From Callipepla californica brunnescens (taxonomy: Eukaryota > Chordata > Aves > Galliformes > Odontophoridae): a stretch of DNA of 64,000 bases. Within the stretch, counting starts at the first letter, position 1, and each line of letters starts with the position of its first letter. A program made the position numbers and the translations under genes. Location: NCBI GenBank assembly GCA_023055505.1, contig JALIRH010000122.1, positions 62,001 to 126,000 on the forward strand. Direction: 5' to 3'. Shown one piece after another: positions 1-13,215 of this stretch. A model generated the notes under the pieces. It saw nothing but the letters and a program-made list of their open reading frames with translations. It was not told where the DNA came from and searched no databases.

Positions 1-577
1 ATGCTCTACTTTCACTTTATCCCATCCCCATTTTCACTACGCCTAGCTGTTTCCTGCTGCTCTCGGTGCTCTCAGATCTGAAGGCAAGTAGGAAGGACTG
101 TCAGCATCGACTCTCATGAGGAGGATGGGAAGTGATTAGATTAGCAGGATGGCGTGTGCTACCGAGTCATTTCCTGACACCCATCCTCATTCACTGTCAG
201 TGAAAAGTGAAATAGAAGCAGCAGCAAACTTGTGAATCAGTTCCTGGTTTCACAGAAATGTAGAAAGGTCTGTTACATTATTTAGAAGCTTTCCTGTTAA
301 TAACAAATAAAAGAAAAAAAAACAAAAAAACAGAAGAAACAACCCTTGTACAAAATATTTTTCTGCAAATTAACTGACTAAGCCATCCTGCATCCTAGAA
401 GGTTTCCCAGTGAACTCCCAGCAGGTCCACCAAGTTCAGCAGAAGGCCTGTTAGAAATAGGCTGCTAGGAAAGGAAAAAAGAACAAAGCCTCTGAGATAA
501 AGGGCAAAAGGTCCCTCAGTGAATGAGACTCTGCAGGAGGGGCTTCCTCCGGCTGGAGCTCTCACACGGATGCTTAC
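1..577 (-). other. ASCC1 intron, left edge
   Basis: Intron downstream of the fourth ASCC1 coding exon, running off the window. It contains an A-rich stretch near 308-330. I see no further exon or recognisable repeat. Confidence 0.7.
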
Positions 578-756
578 CTGAGAGAATTTCTCCAGCACCT
601 CCTCCTTGAACTGCAGGAACTTCTCCTGGATGACAGGCTGGTTGAGAGCGAAGGACAGGAAGTGTGTGAAGGGCTGCTTCTTACGGAAGCTGTCGAGGAG
701 AACATCAATGCGTGTCCGGGCCGAGACGACACCGCCGCGCTGCTGTCCTGTAATCA
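578..756 (-). CDS. ASCC1: ASCC1 fourth coding exon
   Basis: Acceptor TTCCATGTAG|TGATTAC, donor TCTCAG|GTAAGC. It completes Val then encodes 59 residues (ITGQQRGG ... EKFSQ) ending exactly on a codon. The next exon is outside the window. Confidence 0.94.
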
Positions 757-3700
757 CTACATGGAAACAAAGCAACGCCCGTCCGCTTCTCATGGTGCCA
801 CACTGAGACTGCTGACCCCCATGCAAAATGAACGGTAACAGAAGGAATCGTGATTTTTCATTACATTTATCCTCTCGATACTGGTGGATGCTGTGGAGGT
901 AAGCACATTTTCACCAGCTGCCGGAAAGGAATTAGAAAAACCTGCACGCCAGCACCTCTCTACTGTCATCCCAGAACCCACTGAAGAAGTGACAGGAATT
1001 AAAACTCCCAGCCATGCACAGAGAAATCTTGCCAGACTGCCTGCTTGACTTAAAATGCCTGGCACGGCTGTATTTTCCTCTGCAAAGGCAGGGTGATGCC
1101 ATCAAAAGTATCCCTCCACTCACAAGAAAGCTGCCTGTGTGTGTCTGAAAAACAGTAGCAAAGAGTCACTCACTTCAGTAGCTCTTCAGATTTCTAGAGC
1201 ACTATTTCATGTTTTCATAAAATCAGTCTCTTAGTCGAAGTACCAAAGGAAATCTACAAAAGGAAGGCCTGTATTGTTTGTGTATGCACCAAACAGAGCA
1301 CACTTGAGCTTGAAAGGAAAGAACTGTAAAGAGCGAGATTTTCTTGGCTTCCTATTATTACATGTTTTCAACATCTCTCAGCCTTCCTAACAGTTCTTCA
1401 CAGTTCTCAGGAAAAAGCCAAGGCTCACTTACTAAGAAGTGCCACCACATTCTTGCACAGTATGACAGCTGGGTCCCGTCACCTAATCCTCCTTGCCCTA
1501 TCATGAACTTAACCCTATACCAAGCAGCAAGAGCCCTCTGGATTCCCACTTAGGCAGAAACCTGGCGAGCAACACCTCCTGTCTTGTTAAGACACTGCAA
1601 GTGATGAGAAGGAACATACGGTGCAAGGATGCCTGCTCTCACTATAAGGATCGACTAACAGCACCAGAAAGGCAGCAACGTCATCAAAATGCTGCTTGTA
1701 TTAAAGAACATGATGAAGTTTATTGCATGTCTAAGTAGGCAACGCAGCACTTCCTTTCAAGATGTGTATTGCAAGTCCTTATTAATGGATGTGGTCATAA
1801 TTACAACAAAAAAAGCACATTTGGCTTTATAGGAAAGGAAAAAAAAGACCAGGAGAAAAGGGAGGTGATTTTCCCAGTGCTGTGAAGAGATACAGGGCCA
1901 GAAGCAGGAGTTCCCTCTCCCCGCTCACATCACATCCGTGGAAGAGCCAGTGAAAGTGCACTCACCAATTTCTCCTTCCACTCCAGGCTTGGGAATGCTG
2001 ATGGAGGTTCGAGTCTCTGTTTCTAGTCTCTTCTTCGTTTCTCCTTTCTTCCCTATTACGTACCTGGAGGCAAAAAAGCAGAACAGCACGGCATCGCTGG
2101 ACCACTCTCCATCAAGGACCACACCCCAGCTGCCCCAGTAGCTCCCTTGACATGCAACATACCCATGCCAGAGGGACACAAGCAGCCAGCTCAGGATGCA
2201 GATGTGGGCCAGGCCCTGTGGCTGCCATCAGCCTTTGGCCAAGGGACGATGGGCAGTGGTTCACAATTTGCTTCAGCCATGGCACACCAGCGTTATCACT
2301 TTTCTCCCCATCACCCCAGATGAAGAGCTAACAACACTTTTCATGGTCAGTGTTTTGCTCAGGGTAATCATTTGCCAGCATCCAAAAAACAACAGAATCT
2401 TTCTCTCTCTACAGTTCAGTAGGACTATTTAACCCATCAAACCATCGAAACTAAAGGGATAAATCTTTGAACGTGGCAGGCTTCCCAGTGAGCATCAGAT
2501 CTGAGTCAACAGTCGGTTCCAGGTGTGTGTGCTCTCTCTCAAAGCTTTCACAAGTCCCCTGGCAGGCTGCTCACCCCAGTTCCTCCTCCCTTTCTCCCAC
2601 CCTTGCCGACACTTTCATGTTCAAGGGAAGAGATGCTCAAACACTCTCCTACCAGCCAGAAAGCACCACCTGCTGTCTCTGTCACAGCAAAGGCCAGGAG
2701 TCTAGCGTGGCACAACTGCACTAGAAAAGCATTGCCAGTTTTTCCCTCCCAAATGCAGGACAGACACATAACAGAATGTTTCAGAGATCTGGCACTTATC
2801 CTGACCCTCTCCCCCCCCCACACACACACAGAAAAAACACACTCTGCACAGAAACGCTTCCCCAGGCAAAGGCAACTCCCAGAAAACAGAACCCCAAAGG
2901 CTCACTTGTATAAGGGGCTGGGAACCTCCACTCTGCACTGGAAGCCTTTCTCAGTCTCTTCCACCACAAAGGCATCGCATGGTTCGTCCGCACAGTCACT
3001 GGGCCCTACCAGGAAAAGCAGAGCTGTATGTAGGACAACATTTTCACAACCTTCCCCTGAGGTTGAAGAGAGCAACAGACAAACTCCCCTTTGCTGCAAC
3101 TAACTGCTTTTTATTTCACCTTGGACCAGCTTCAAAAAAAACATAATGACTGCTTCCAAATCTGCCCAGCTGGGAGGTGTGCAGAGCCTGTACTCAGAGC
3201 CTGGGCTTTATCCTGACTACATTCTGTGCAACAACTTGGTGGGAATGCCCTCCTTAAAGTTTTGCACTGCTCTCCAACAACACACAGAGACACTGGAGCA
3301 GGAACTGACAAATCACAGAAGAATAAAAAGAAAAGGTGAGGACAGATTCAGTTCAAGGGTCCAGAGATTTGTGTCTAATACGCTTTCCAGAAAGAGGTGG
3401 GGGATTCTCTGTGCTTCCCCACAAATACAGGGATGGATCTGGGTAGCAGGCAGCTTACAACAGCTTTGTTTGATGCACTGAAAGGCAGAGCGGAAAGGAG
3501 AAACACTATGGCCACAGTTCTCTCTGAAAGATAACAGAGGGACTTTTCTCTGCCTACAACAAATCACGCAGAACTACAACAAGGATGAAGGCAGAAAGAC
3601 CATACAAAGCAAAGCAGAACCCATGAAAACCAGATCTACAGAGGCAAGGTATGGCTTTTTTGACTTTATAGAGATCACTCACAGCCAGCAAAAGTGATCA

Positions 3701-4078
3701 ACAGCCAGCAACACAGTCACCCAAACCCATGCCGGGTAATCAGGGCTACATCCACTCTTTGGTCAGGCAGATCACCCCTCCAATGACCAACACAAAGTGT
3801 TTCTTTTCCCACTTTCCACATGTCATTCCACCACACAGACAGACCCTCATGCACACAGGCACCAGAGGTGACACCAAGTGTCAGCTCTGTCACCATGTCA
3901 CCACAGTGACCCCTCATGCAGCACCACACCTGTATAGAAGTCCTCCTCCTCTTGCTGCTGGACCTGCTCATGGATGAGGTTCTTCCTGTACACTCGTCCA
4001 CCGATCCTGACCAGGGTGGGCCGTAGGACGTCCATCACACTGCTCATCCAAGCACAGTGAGCTGTACAGGCAGCTGTG
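578..4078 (-). CDS. ASCC1: ASCC1, activating signal cointegrator 1 complex subunit 1 (5' part, residues 1-161)
   Basis: Four coding exons join in phase: 4035-3930, 3005-2906, 2063-1966 and 756-578. They give the first 161 residues. Start is MDVLRPTLVRI, and a KH domain begins around residue 66 with the YVIGKKGETKK signature (GKKG = the GxxG loop) and TSISIPKPG. The segment from about residue 102 (VITGQQRGG, then RTRIDVLLDSF and QPFTHFLSFAL) opens the 2H-phosphoesterase (LigT-like) fold. The catalytic HxT motifs and the C-terminus lie left of position 1. In the family, ASCC1 is a nuclear subunit of the ASC-1/ASCC complex with ASCC2 and ASCC3, acting in transcription coactivation and the ALKBH3 alkylation-repair response. 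The ATG was chosen because it gives the conserved N-terminus; ATGs upstream in the same frame lie in the 5' UTR or intron. The gene is divergent from ANAPC16 and shares its CpG-island promoter. Identity is firm; only the far 5' boundary is uncertain. Confidence 0.93.
757..1965 (-). other. ASCC1 intron
   Basis: Intron between the third and fourth coding exons. No exon, RNA gene or clear repeat was recognised; open frames here are short and show no conserved motif. Confidence 0.75.
1966..2063 (-). CDS. ASCC1: ASCC1 third coding exon (KH-domain core)
   Basis: Acceptor TGCCTCCAG|GTACGT, donor AATTG|GTGAGTG. It encodes YVIGKKGETKKRLETE, the GxxG loop and helix of the KH fold, then SISIPKPG. Phase agrees on both sides. 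Confidence 0.94.
2064..2905 (-). other. ASCC1 intron
   Basis: Intron between the second and third coding exons. It contains a C-run followed by (CA)n near 2811-2830. Nothing else was recognised. Confidence 0.75.
2906..3005 (-). CDS. ASCC1: ASCC1 second coding exon
   Basis: Acceptor CCTGGTAG|GGCCCAG, donor TACAA|GTGAG. It encodes the conserved CADEPCDAF acidic segment leading into the KH domain (PSPLYK). It enters with two bases completing a Gly codon and leaves with two bases of a Lys codon. Confidence 0.93.
3006..3929 (-). other. ASCC1 intron
   Basis: Intron between the first and second coding exons. No exon, RNA gene or clear repeat was recognised. Confidence 0.75.
3930..4078 (-). CDS. 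ASCC1: ASCC1 first coding exon
   Basis: Coding from the ATG at 4035 to 3930 (35 codons plus one base). The donor is ACAG|GTGTGG, a weak match to consensus. The acceptor is most likely CTTGTCTGCCCTCAG at 4080-4079, which leaves about 43 nt of 5' UTR in the exon; an alternative AG lies directly before TGTGATG. A 68-bp tandem duplication overlaps the acceptor. Confidence 0.85.
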
Positions 4079-4223
4079 CTGAGGGCAGACAAGTGCTCAG
4101 GGTTACCCCTGAGCTCCTCAAACACTGCTAACCTCCTGCAGCTGTGATGAGGGCAGACAAGCCTTGAAGGGTATCCCTGAGCTCCTCAAACCCTGCTAAC
4201 CTTCTGCAGCACTGAGAGGGCAG
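4070..4223 (-). repeat. 68-bp tandem duplication (two full copies plus a remnant) at the ASCC1 acceptor
   Basis: Copy A is 4070-4137 and copy B 4138-4205; both begin GCAGCTGTG and share GAGGGCAGACAAG and GAGCTCCTCAAAC. A third, decayed start follows at 4206 (GCAGCACTGAGAGGGCAG). On the minus strand the copies carry CTTGTCTGCCCTCA; copy A continues as ...CTCAG, the likely splice acceptor of the first ASCC1 coding exon. Confidence 0.85.
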
Positions 4224-4261
4224 TGGCCCAACCACCCCAGCATGTCTCACACTGTCTTTTT

Positions 4262-4462
4262 GCATAGAGTCGTTGCAGTTGGAGAAGACCACTAAGGTCC
4301 TCTCGCGCAACCACCACGTCCCTCAGTGCCACATCTCCACATCTCTGCAACACCTCCAGGGAACAGAGACTCCCACACCTCCCTGGGCAGCCTGTGCCAC
4401 TGCATCACTGCTCTTTCTGAGGAGAAACGCGTCCTGACATCCAACCTGAACCTCGCTGGCAC
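4262..4462 (-). mobile_element. CR1 retroposon fragment, 5'-truncated
   Basis: Reads as the reverse complement of a CR1 3' end: an AGTTGGAGAAGACCACTAAGGTC-type start, then ACACCTCCAGGGA, CCTCCCTGGGCAGCCTGT and GAGGAGAAACG...CATCCAACCTGAACC. The matches are diverged. It lies in ASCC1 intron 1, right beside the promoter CpG island. Confidence 0.85.
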
Positions 4463-4825
4463 GACCCGAGGCCGTCGCCTCTCACCCCCTCGCTGTTACC
4501 CGCGTTTAATAGAACACAACGACTTTGAGACAAACGTAGGGAGCCGTATTCTGGACACGGAGCGCCAACCCGCCGTTGCCAAGGTTACCGCCACACCGGA
4601 AGTCGGACGGGGCCGCGCGCGGCGCGCGCCCGCCCTCCCGGCCCAGCATGCACCGCGAGCGCGATCACGCGCGCCGCCTGCGCCAAGCGGTGCGGGCGCC
4701 CAGGTGAGGCCCGGAGCGGGCCGCCCCGCCCCGCAGCGGGAGGAGGGCGGAGAGAGGGCGGGCGGAGAGAGGGAGGCCGCTCGACCGGGAGGCAGCGGGG
4801 CACCGGCGGCGTGAACCGCACTCAC

Positions 4826-4960
4826 CGGGAAGCGGCTCGCTACGAAAGCCGGGGAGGGGCCGCGGCGAGGGCGCGTGCGCGGCGGTTGGAGGGCGCGCAG
4901 GCGCAGTGGCAACGCGGAAGCAGGTGTGAGCAGGGGGCGGTGTGGCGCGTGCGCGATGCC
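4826..4960 (-). other. ASCC1: Probable non-coding first exon of ASCC1
   Basis: On the minus strand the CpG island contains a strong splice donor (TTCCCG|GTGAGTGCGG) with the exon ending at 4826. This is the natural leader exon joining the coding exon whose acceptor is near 4079. The transcription start is not visible; the upper limit given is a guess within the island. Confidence 0.5.
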
Positions 4961-5089
4961 GGCATCCCGTCCCCGCAGAGAAAATGGTGGGCGTCAGGCG
5001 GCCCCTTGCGCCGCGCTCCGGCGTGTCACCGCTCTCGCGGAAGTTTGTCAATGTGACGTGACGCGTAAAAAGAGCCTGCTGAACAGAAA

Positions 5090-9402
<4,313 letters not shown>

Positions 9403-9925
9403 GCGAGTCCGGATCGCTGCTGCCAGAGAGCAGAAGAAGGGCACTCTCTGGCCCAACTTCAGAACACGCTACCGTCTCTCAGGGTATTTACAGCTGTGTC
9501 AGCAGGACTGGGCTGAAAGAAAGGAAGAAGGGGAGACGGAAAGCAACCTTGCTGCTGGGCCGGGTTATGTCCCACCTGGGAAGTGTGCATCTCTGCCACT
9601 CCAACCTCTGCAGAGCACCTCCAGGCCCTGCCAGGGAGGCTGTGTCCTCCCAGCCCCTCTTCCGGGGAGCTGGCAGGATGAGACCCGTCCTGGCCCGGCT
9701 GTAAGGGATGCTCTTTCTCCAGCAGTGCCTCCCGAATTGCCCAAGCTGTCCTCTTCCCACTGCTGCTTCTCTTTGGTCTGCACAGCCCTGGTAGCAACCC
9801 GTGCTTTCAAAGATGGAAGAGCTGTTCAGTGCAGCTGTACCCTGAATGCCCTGAAACCCTTTTCCTCCTCATTATATGTTCAGCTGCTCTGTGATAATAA
9901 ATTAATTGGTTTTGAAACCATTTCT
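9403..9925 (+). other. ANAPC16: ANAPC16 3' UTR
   Basis: Untranslated region from the stop codon to shortly after AATAAA at 9896-9901. This is the first canonical signal after the stop and is followed by a T/G-rich stretch. Confidence 0.75.
9896..9901 (+). terminator. ANAPC16: ANAPC16 poly(A) signal AATAAA
   Basis: Canonical hexamer in GATAATAAATTAATTGG with a TTGGTTTTG/TTGGTGTGG downstream element within 40 bp. Confidence 0.75.
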
Positions 9926-10229
9926 CCAGCTTGGTGTGGGGGGAAGGGCACGATGGGGGAATCAGTCACAGCCGGTGAGGTAGCTTCGAGACACCCGGGC
10001 CGACCCACTCCTGCCCGGGCGGCTTTGGAGGGGGAGGGGAGCGCGGGGGCCGCGAGGAGCACAAGTCGAGGCGGGGAGGGGAAAAACAAACCCGAGGCGA
10101 GCGGAACAAAGAGTCCCGTTGAGGCCGCTCTTCCTGCGGGTACTCGCGGAGGAACGCCATGTACCGCGGGCCCTCAGCGCCGAGCCAAGGCACGCGCCGG
10201 GCCCGACACCGCCCTGCGGCCGCGGGGCT

Positions 10230-10500
10230 CCGAGCCACGTGGGGCGAGCACCCACGCGGGGCGCTGCCGTGCGGGACGGCCCGCGCTCAATAACCCCCTC
10301 CCCCCCTGCGGGGCCGCAGAGCGGAGCCGAGCGCCGGAGGGGGAGGAGGGGGCGTGGCCTCCCGCTGTCACCGGGCAGGAGAGACGCCGCGGACGTGCCC
10401 CGCGCTCCCATTGGCTGGCGCGGCGGGGAGGGGGCGTGGCGTTCCGCTCCGCCTCAATATAAGCGAGCGGCGCCGGGGGCGGCGGGGCAGAGCGGAGTGG
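10230..10500 (+). promoter_or_regulatory. DDIT4: DDIT4 promoter (TATA, CCAAT, GC boxes, E-box/HRE-like sites)
   Basis: TATAAG at 10458-10463 lies 47 bp before the ATG. An inverted CCAAT box (ATTGG) lies at 10410-10414. Two GGGGCGTGGC boxes (SP1/KLF type) lie near 10349 and 10432. A perfect CACGTG E-box lies at 10236-10241 and a GACGTG (HIF-type core) at 10392-10397. DDIT4 is known as a hypoxia, glucocorticoid, p53 and ATF4 target. The motifs fit stress induction, but their use here is inference. Confidence 0.75.
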
Positions 10501-10509
10501 GTCGGCGCC

Positions 10510-10606
10510 ATGCCCGGGTCGTGGCAGCGGCTGGCAGGCGGCGAGCGGGGCCGCCTGGAGAGCTCCGACTGCGAGTCGCTGGGCAGCGCGTCCGGCTCGG
10601 AGGGAG
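10510..10606 (+). CDS. DDIT4: DDIT4 coding exon 1
   Basis: Short first coding exon (32 codons plus one base) with donor GGGAG|GTGAGC. It encodes the LESSDCESL motif and a Ser/Gly linker. Confidence 0.92.
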
Positions 10607-11152
10607 GTGAGCGGGGACCGGGAGAGCGCGGCGTAGCGGAGGGGGTCCGTTACGCGGCGGCTGAGCCGTTCTCGTCCCGCAGACCCGGAACCGGACCTGG
10701 AGCTGCTGCACGACCCCGAGGACGAGCTGCTGAGCGGCCGGCTGCTGGAGCTGGTGCAAGCCGCGCTGGGCAGCGCCCCGCTGGGCTCCCGCCGCCGCTC
10801 CCGCCTGGTGATGCCGGCTGAGCTCGGCGCCCAGCTGCGGAGCGAGCTGCTGCGCATGGCCTGCAGCGAGCCCTGCGGGCTGCGCGGGGCCGTGCTCGAC
10901 CTCTGCGTGGAGCACGGCAAGGACTGCCACGACGTTGGACACATCGCTGCCGACCCCGCCGTGGTGCCCACCTTCCAGCTCACCCTGGTGTTGCGGCTGG
11001 ACTCCCGCCTGTGGCCCAAGATCCAGGGGCTGCTGGCCTCGGCGCCCGCCCTCAGCCCCGCCTTCAGCCGGACCGTGAAGCTCAGCACGGGCTTCAGGGT
11101 GATGAAGAAGAAGCTGTACAGCTCCGAGCAGCTGCTGGTTGAGGAGTGCTGA
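10510..11152 (+). CDS. DDIT4: DDIT4 / REDD1, DNA-damage-inducible transcript 4 (complete, 188 aa)
   Basis: Two exons, 10510-10606 and 10683-11152, join across a 76-bp intron to give 188 residues. The N-terminal part carries the LESSDCESL motif. The second exon opens with an acidic [11 protein letters not shown] segment and continues through the RTP801/REDD1 fold: [35 protein letters not shown] and the C-terminal [16 protein letters not shown] ending EEC. REDD1 is a cytosolic, short-lived stress protein that restrains mTORC1 through TSC1/TSC2. The human protein is 232 residues; the missing length is the Ser/Thr/Pro-rich N-terminus before LESSDCESL. The ATG (GCGCCATGC) follows the TATA box directly, leaving a leader of only about 20 nt if the TATA box is used. 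The whole gene lies in a CpG island. Identity is certain; the exact start is very likely. Confidence 0.95.
10683..11152 (+). CDS. DDIT4: DDIT4 coding exon 2
   Basis: Acceptor TCGTCCCGCAG|ACCCGG; TGA at 11150-11152. It holds the whole REDD1 domain. Confidence 0.96.
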
Positions 11153-11266
11153 CCGCCGCGGAGGGGCGGCAGGGCTGCTGCGGGGCGGTCCCCTGCTGAT
11201 GGAGTCCCTTTTTGTAACGATGATCGATTGTAATCAATGAGTACTTCTGGGGAAGGGGGGGAGGGG

Positions 11267-11290
11267 TGTGTGTGTGTGTGTGTGTGTGCA
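11267..11290. repeat. (GT)n microsatellite in the DDIT4 3' UTR
   Basis: About eleven GT units directly after a G-rich tract. Confidence 0.9.
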
Positions 11291-11424
11291 AGAGGCACGG
11301 GGATGGAGGGCGGGACCCCTCCCCGACGCGTGCGCTTCATTGATTGCAGTTACACTCATACACTTGATGTTCAAGTGGAAGACTTCCTATGCAATTGTCA
11401 TTTCTTTTTTTTTTTTACTTTTCT

Positions 11425-11430
11425 AATAAA
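11425..11430 (+). terminator. DDIT4: DDIT4 poly(A) signal AATAAA
   Basis: Canonical hexamer in TTTTCTAATAAAAGCC, about 0.27 kb after the stop. Confidence 0.7.
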
Positions 11431-11450
11431 AGCCGTCTCACCGATCCCCT

Positions 11451-13215
11451 GCCGCAGCCCAGTCCTCACTGCGGGGTGATGCCAGCACCGTCTCCGTGGG
11501 CAGAAAGCCCCCTGGCACCTGGTGGGGGGGTAGGAATCGCAGCACAGCTCGGTATGGCCACGGGGCTGTGACTCAGGCGGAGCTGACTCAGCCCCTGAGC
11601 CACTCAGGTGCCCTACAGCCGTGGGGAAGCAGCGGGAAGAGCCGGTATGGGATGGGGGGGCGGGGAATCGTGTGTGCGTGTGTCAACCCACCCAGACGGT
11701 GCTGTTGTGCTCCTGAGCCTGCTCACATCCACTCCACTGACTGCAATTAACAGCAGCCTGCAATTAGCAGTTATAACGACTCAGAGGAGAGAAAAAAAAA
11801 AAAAAGGCTTTCGCTGAAGTGTAATGGAGGCAGGCACGAACTATTTCAATCTGAACGCAAGTTTGTTGTGGCTCAGGCTTTTGTGAGGTATCTTTTTTTC
11901 CTTCAGAAGTGAGGGAACTCACGAGTAAAATCAGAGCAGCAGCCGGAGTGCAGCTGTGTGCTTCCTATTCCCCACACATCCTCTTCCCAACAGGTCGAGG
12001 CTCGCCCCTTCCCCACTGGGGGGACTCCCATTCTGCTCCATGCACAGGGCATCTCCGTGTTGGGGCCTGGCCAGAAATCAGCACTGTGTGTATGTGCCCC
12101 GGTGTTGTGAACCCTGAAAAGCAGAGCACAGCTGGCAGCTCGTTGCTGTGGTGTCATGGGGCATGGAAGGCACAGTGCCCCAGGCAGCAGCAGCAGGACA
12201 GTGACTGTGTGCTGACAGTAGCCGTGCCCTCATCCCAGCAGCTGAAGCCTTCCGTGCGTGCATGGGGATTGCTGCCCACCAAGGCCCATGCAGGCCTTGG
12301 ATAAGCTCAAGGGTTTCACGGGGAGCCCCCAAAGAAAGCCCACAAACAGCAGTGAAACAAAACCCCTCTGCTCCAGGTCCCCATATCCCCCTGACGCCCC
12401 GCCAGCTCAAATCCAGCCCTGGGAGCAGCTCCTATTAATAGTGAGCTGCCCTTTCTGCAACAGGGCCAGGGCTGGATGCACATCAAGGTCCCCGGGGGCA
12501 GCTCCCAGAAGGTGCCAGAAGCCTCCATTCGGCCCCACCACTGCCCGGGGCCCCGAGGACACAGTAGCTGTGATACCCGGGGCTCGCCTCTGCAGCACTG
12601 CTCCTGGCTCTCATTTCAGGGACACCTGACCCGTGGCTGGGGAAGGAGCTCATGGGCAGCCCCCCAGATGCCCTCACCAGTAAGGGAAATCAAAGAAATC
12701 CCATGCGTAAGGGCTCTGTCTGGGTCACCGCTGTCCTGGGTGCACCAGGGCAGACCCCACATGCTGCAGGTGCCCCAACTGGGAGCGAGCACAGCGGCTG
12801 CCTCTGGTTTCCAGCAAGTCCGGGTGAGACTGCAAATTGGGATATTAAGTAATTATTTTAATTGGTTACACAAAATCGGCTTTCAGCCACCTATTAGCAG
12901 CTATTAGCAATAATCCCATCTTAAATAGCATCAGTTTGCTCCTCCAGGTGGGCCCGGGGCACTGCTCGGGTGCTCATTCCCTGTGCACCCCATTGCAAGC
13001 CTTGGGCTTGCATTTGCTTTCCCCAAGACCTCCAGAGCTCAAAAACCCCCACTTCTGCAGGAGTGCAGAGTAACAGTGGGGGGAGAATAAAGCATGCCCC
13101 CAAACCTGCCGGAGTTCTGGCAGAGGGAAAGGAGCAGTTAAAAACACGGTGCTGGGCAGAAAATTTTGCACCAGGACCCACACACTACCACCATCACCAC
13201 CCGCAGCCAAAGACT
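11451..13215. other. Intergenic region between DDIT4 and DNAJB12 (convergent genes)
   Basis: No gene was recognised. 11768-11810 has an A-run; 12830-12925 is a short AT-rich island (GATATTAAGTAATTATTTTAATTGG, CTATTAGCAGCTATTAGCAATAATCC) inside G+C-rich DNA that looks like a regulatory element. Confidence 0.6.

Larger units (their letters stand above)
11153..11450 (+). other. DDIT4: DDIT4 3' UTR
   Basis: Short 3' UTR containing a (GT)n run at 11267-11290 and a T-tract before AATAAA at 11425. It is shorter than I would expect from mammals; a longer form using a later signal cannot be excluded. Confidence 0.6.

Noticed and set aside
4326..4814. 162-codon plus-strand open frame at the ASCC1 promoter
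   Set aside because: Its first part is antisense CR1 and its second part CpG island; the translation is Ala/Arg/Pro-rich with no support. A GGTGAGG donor-like site at 4702 alone is not enough to call an exon.
9725..10462. 245-codon plus-strand open frame between ANAPC16 and DDIT4
   Set aside because: It starts in the ANAPC16 3' UTR and runs through the DDIT4 CpG island. The Arg/Gly/Ala-rich translation is typical of CpG DNA and has no recognisable domain.
10174..11340. 388-codon open frame antisense to DDIT4
   Set aside because: It mirrors a very GC-rich coding exon and promoter, where stop codons are scarce. Composition is low-complexity Ser/Pro/Arg/Ala with no family motif, and it crosses the DDIT4 promoter.
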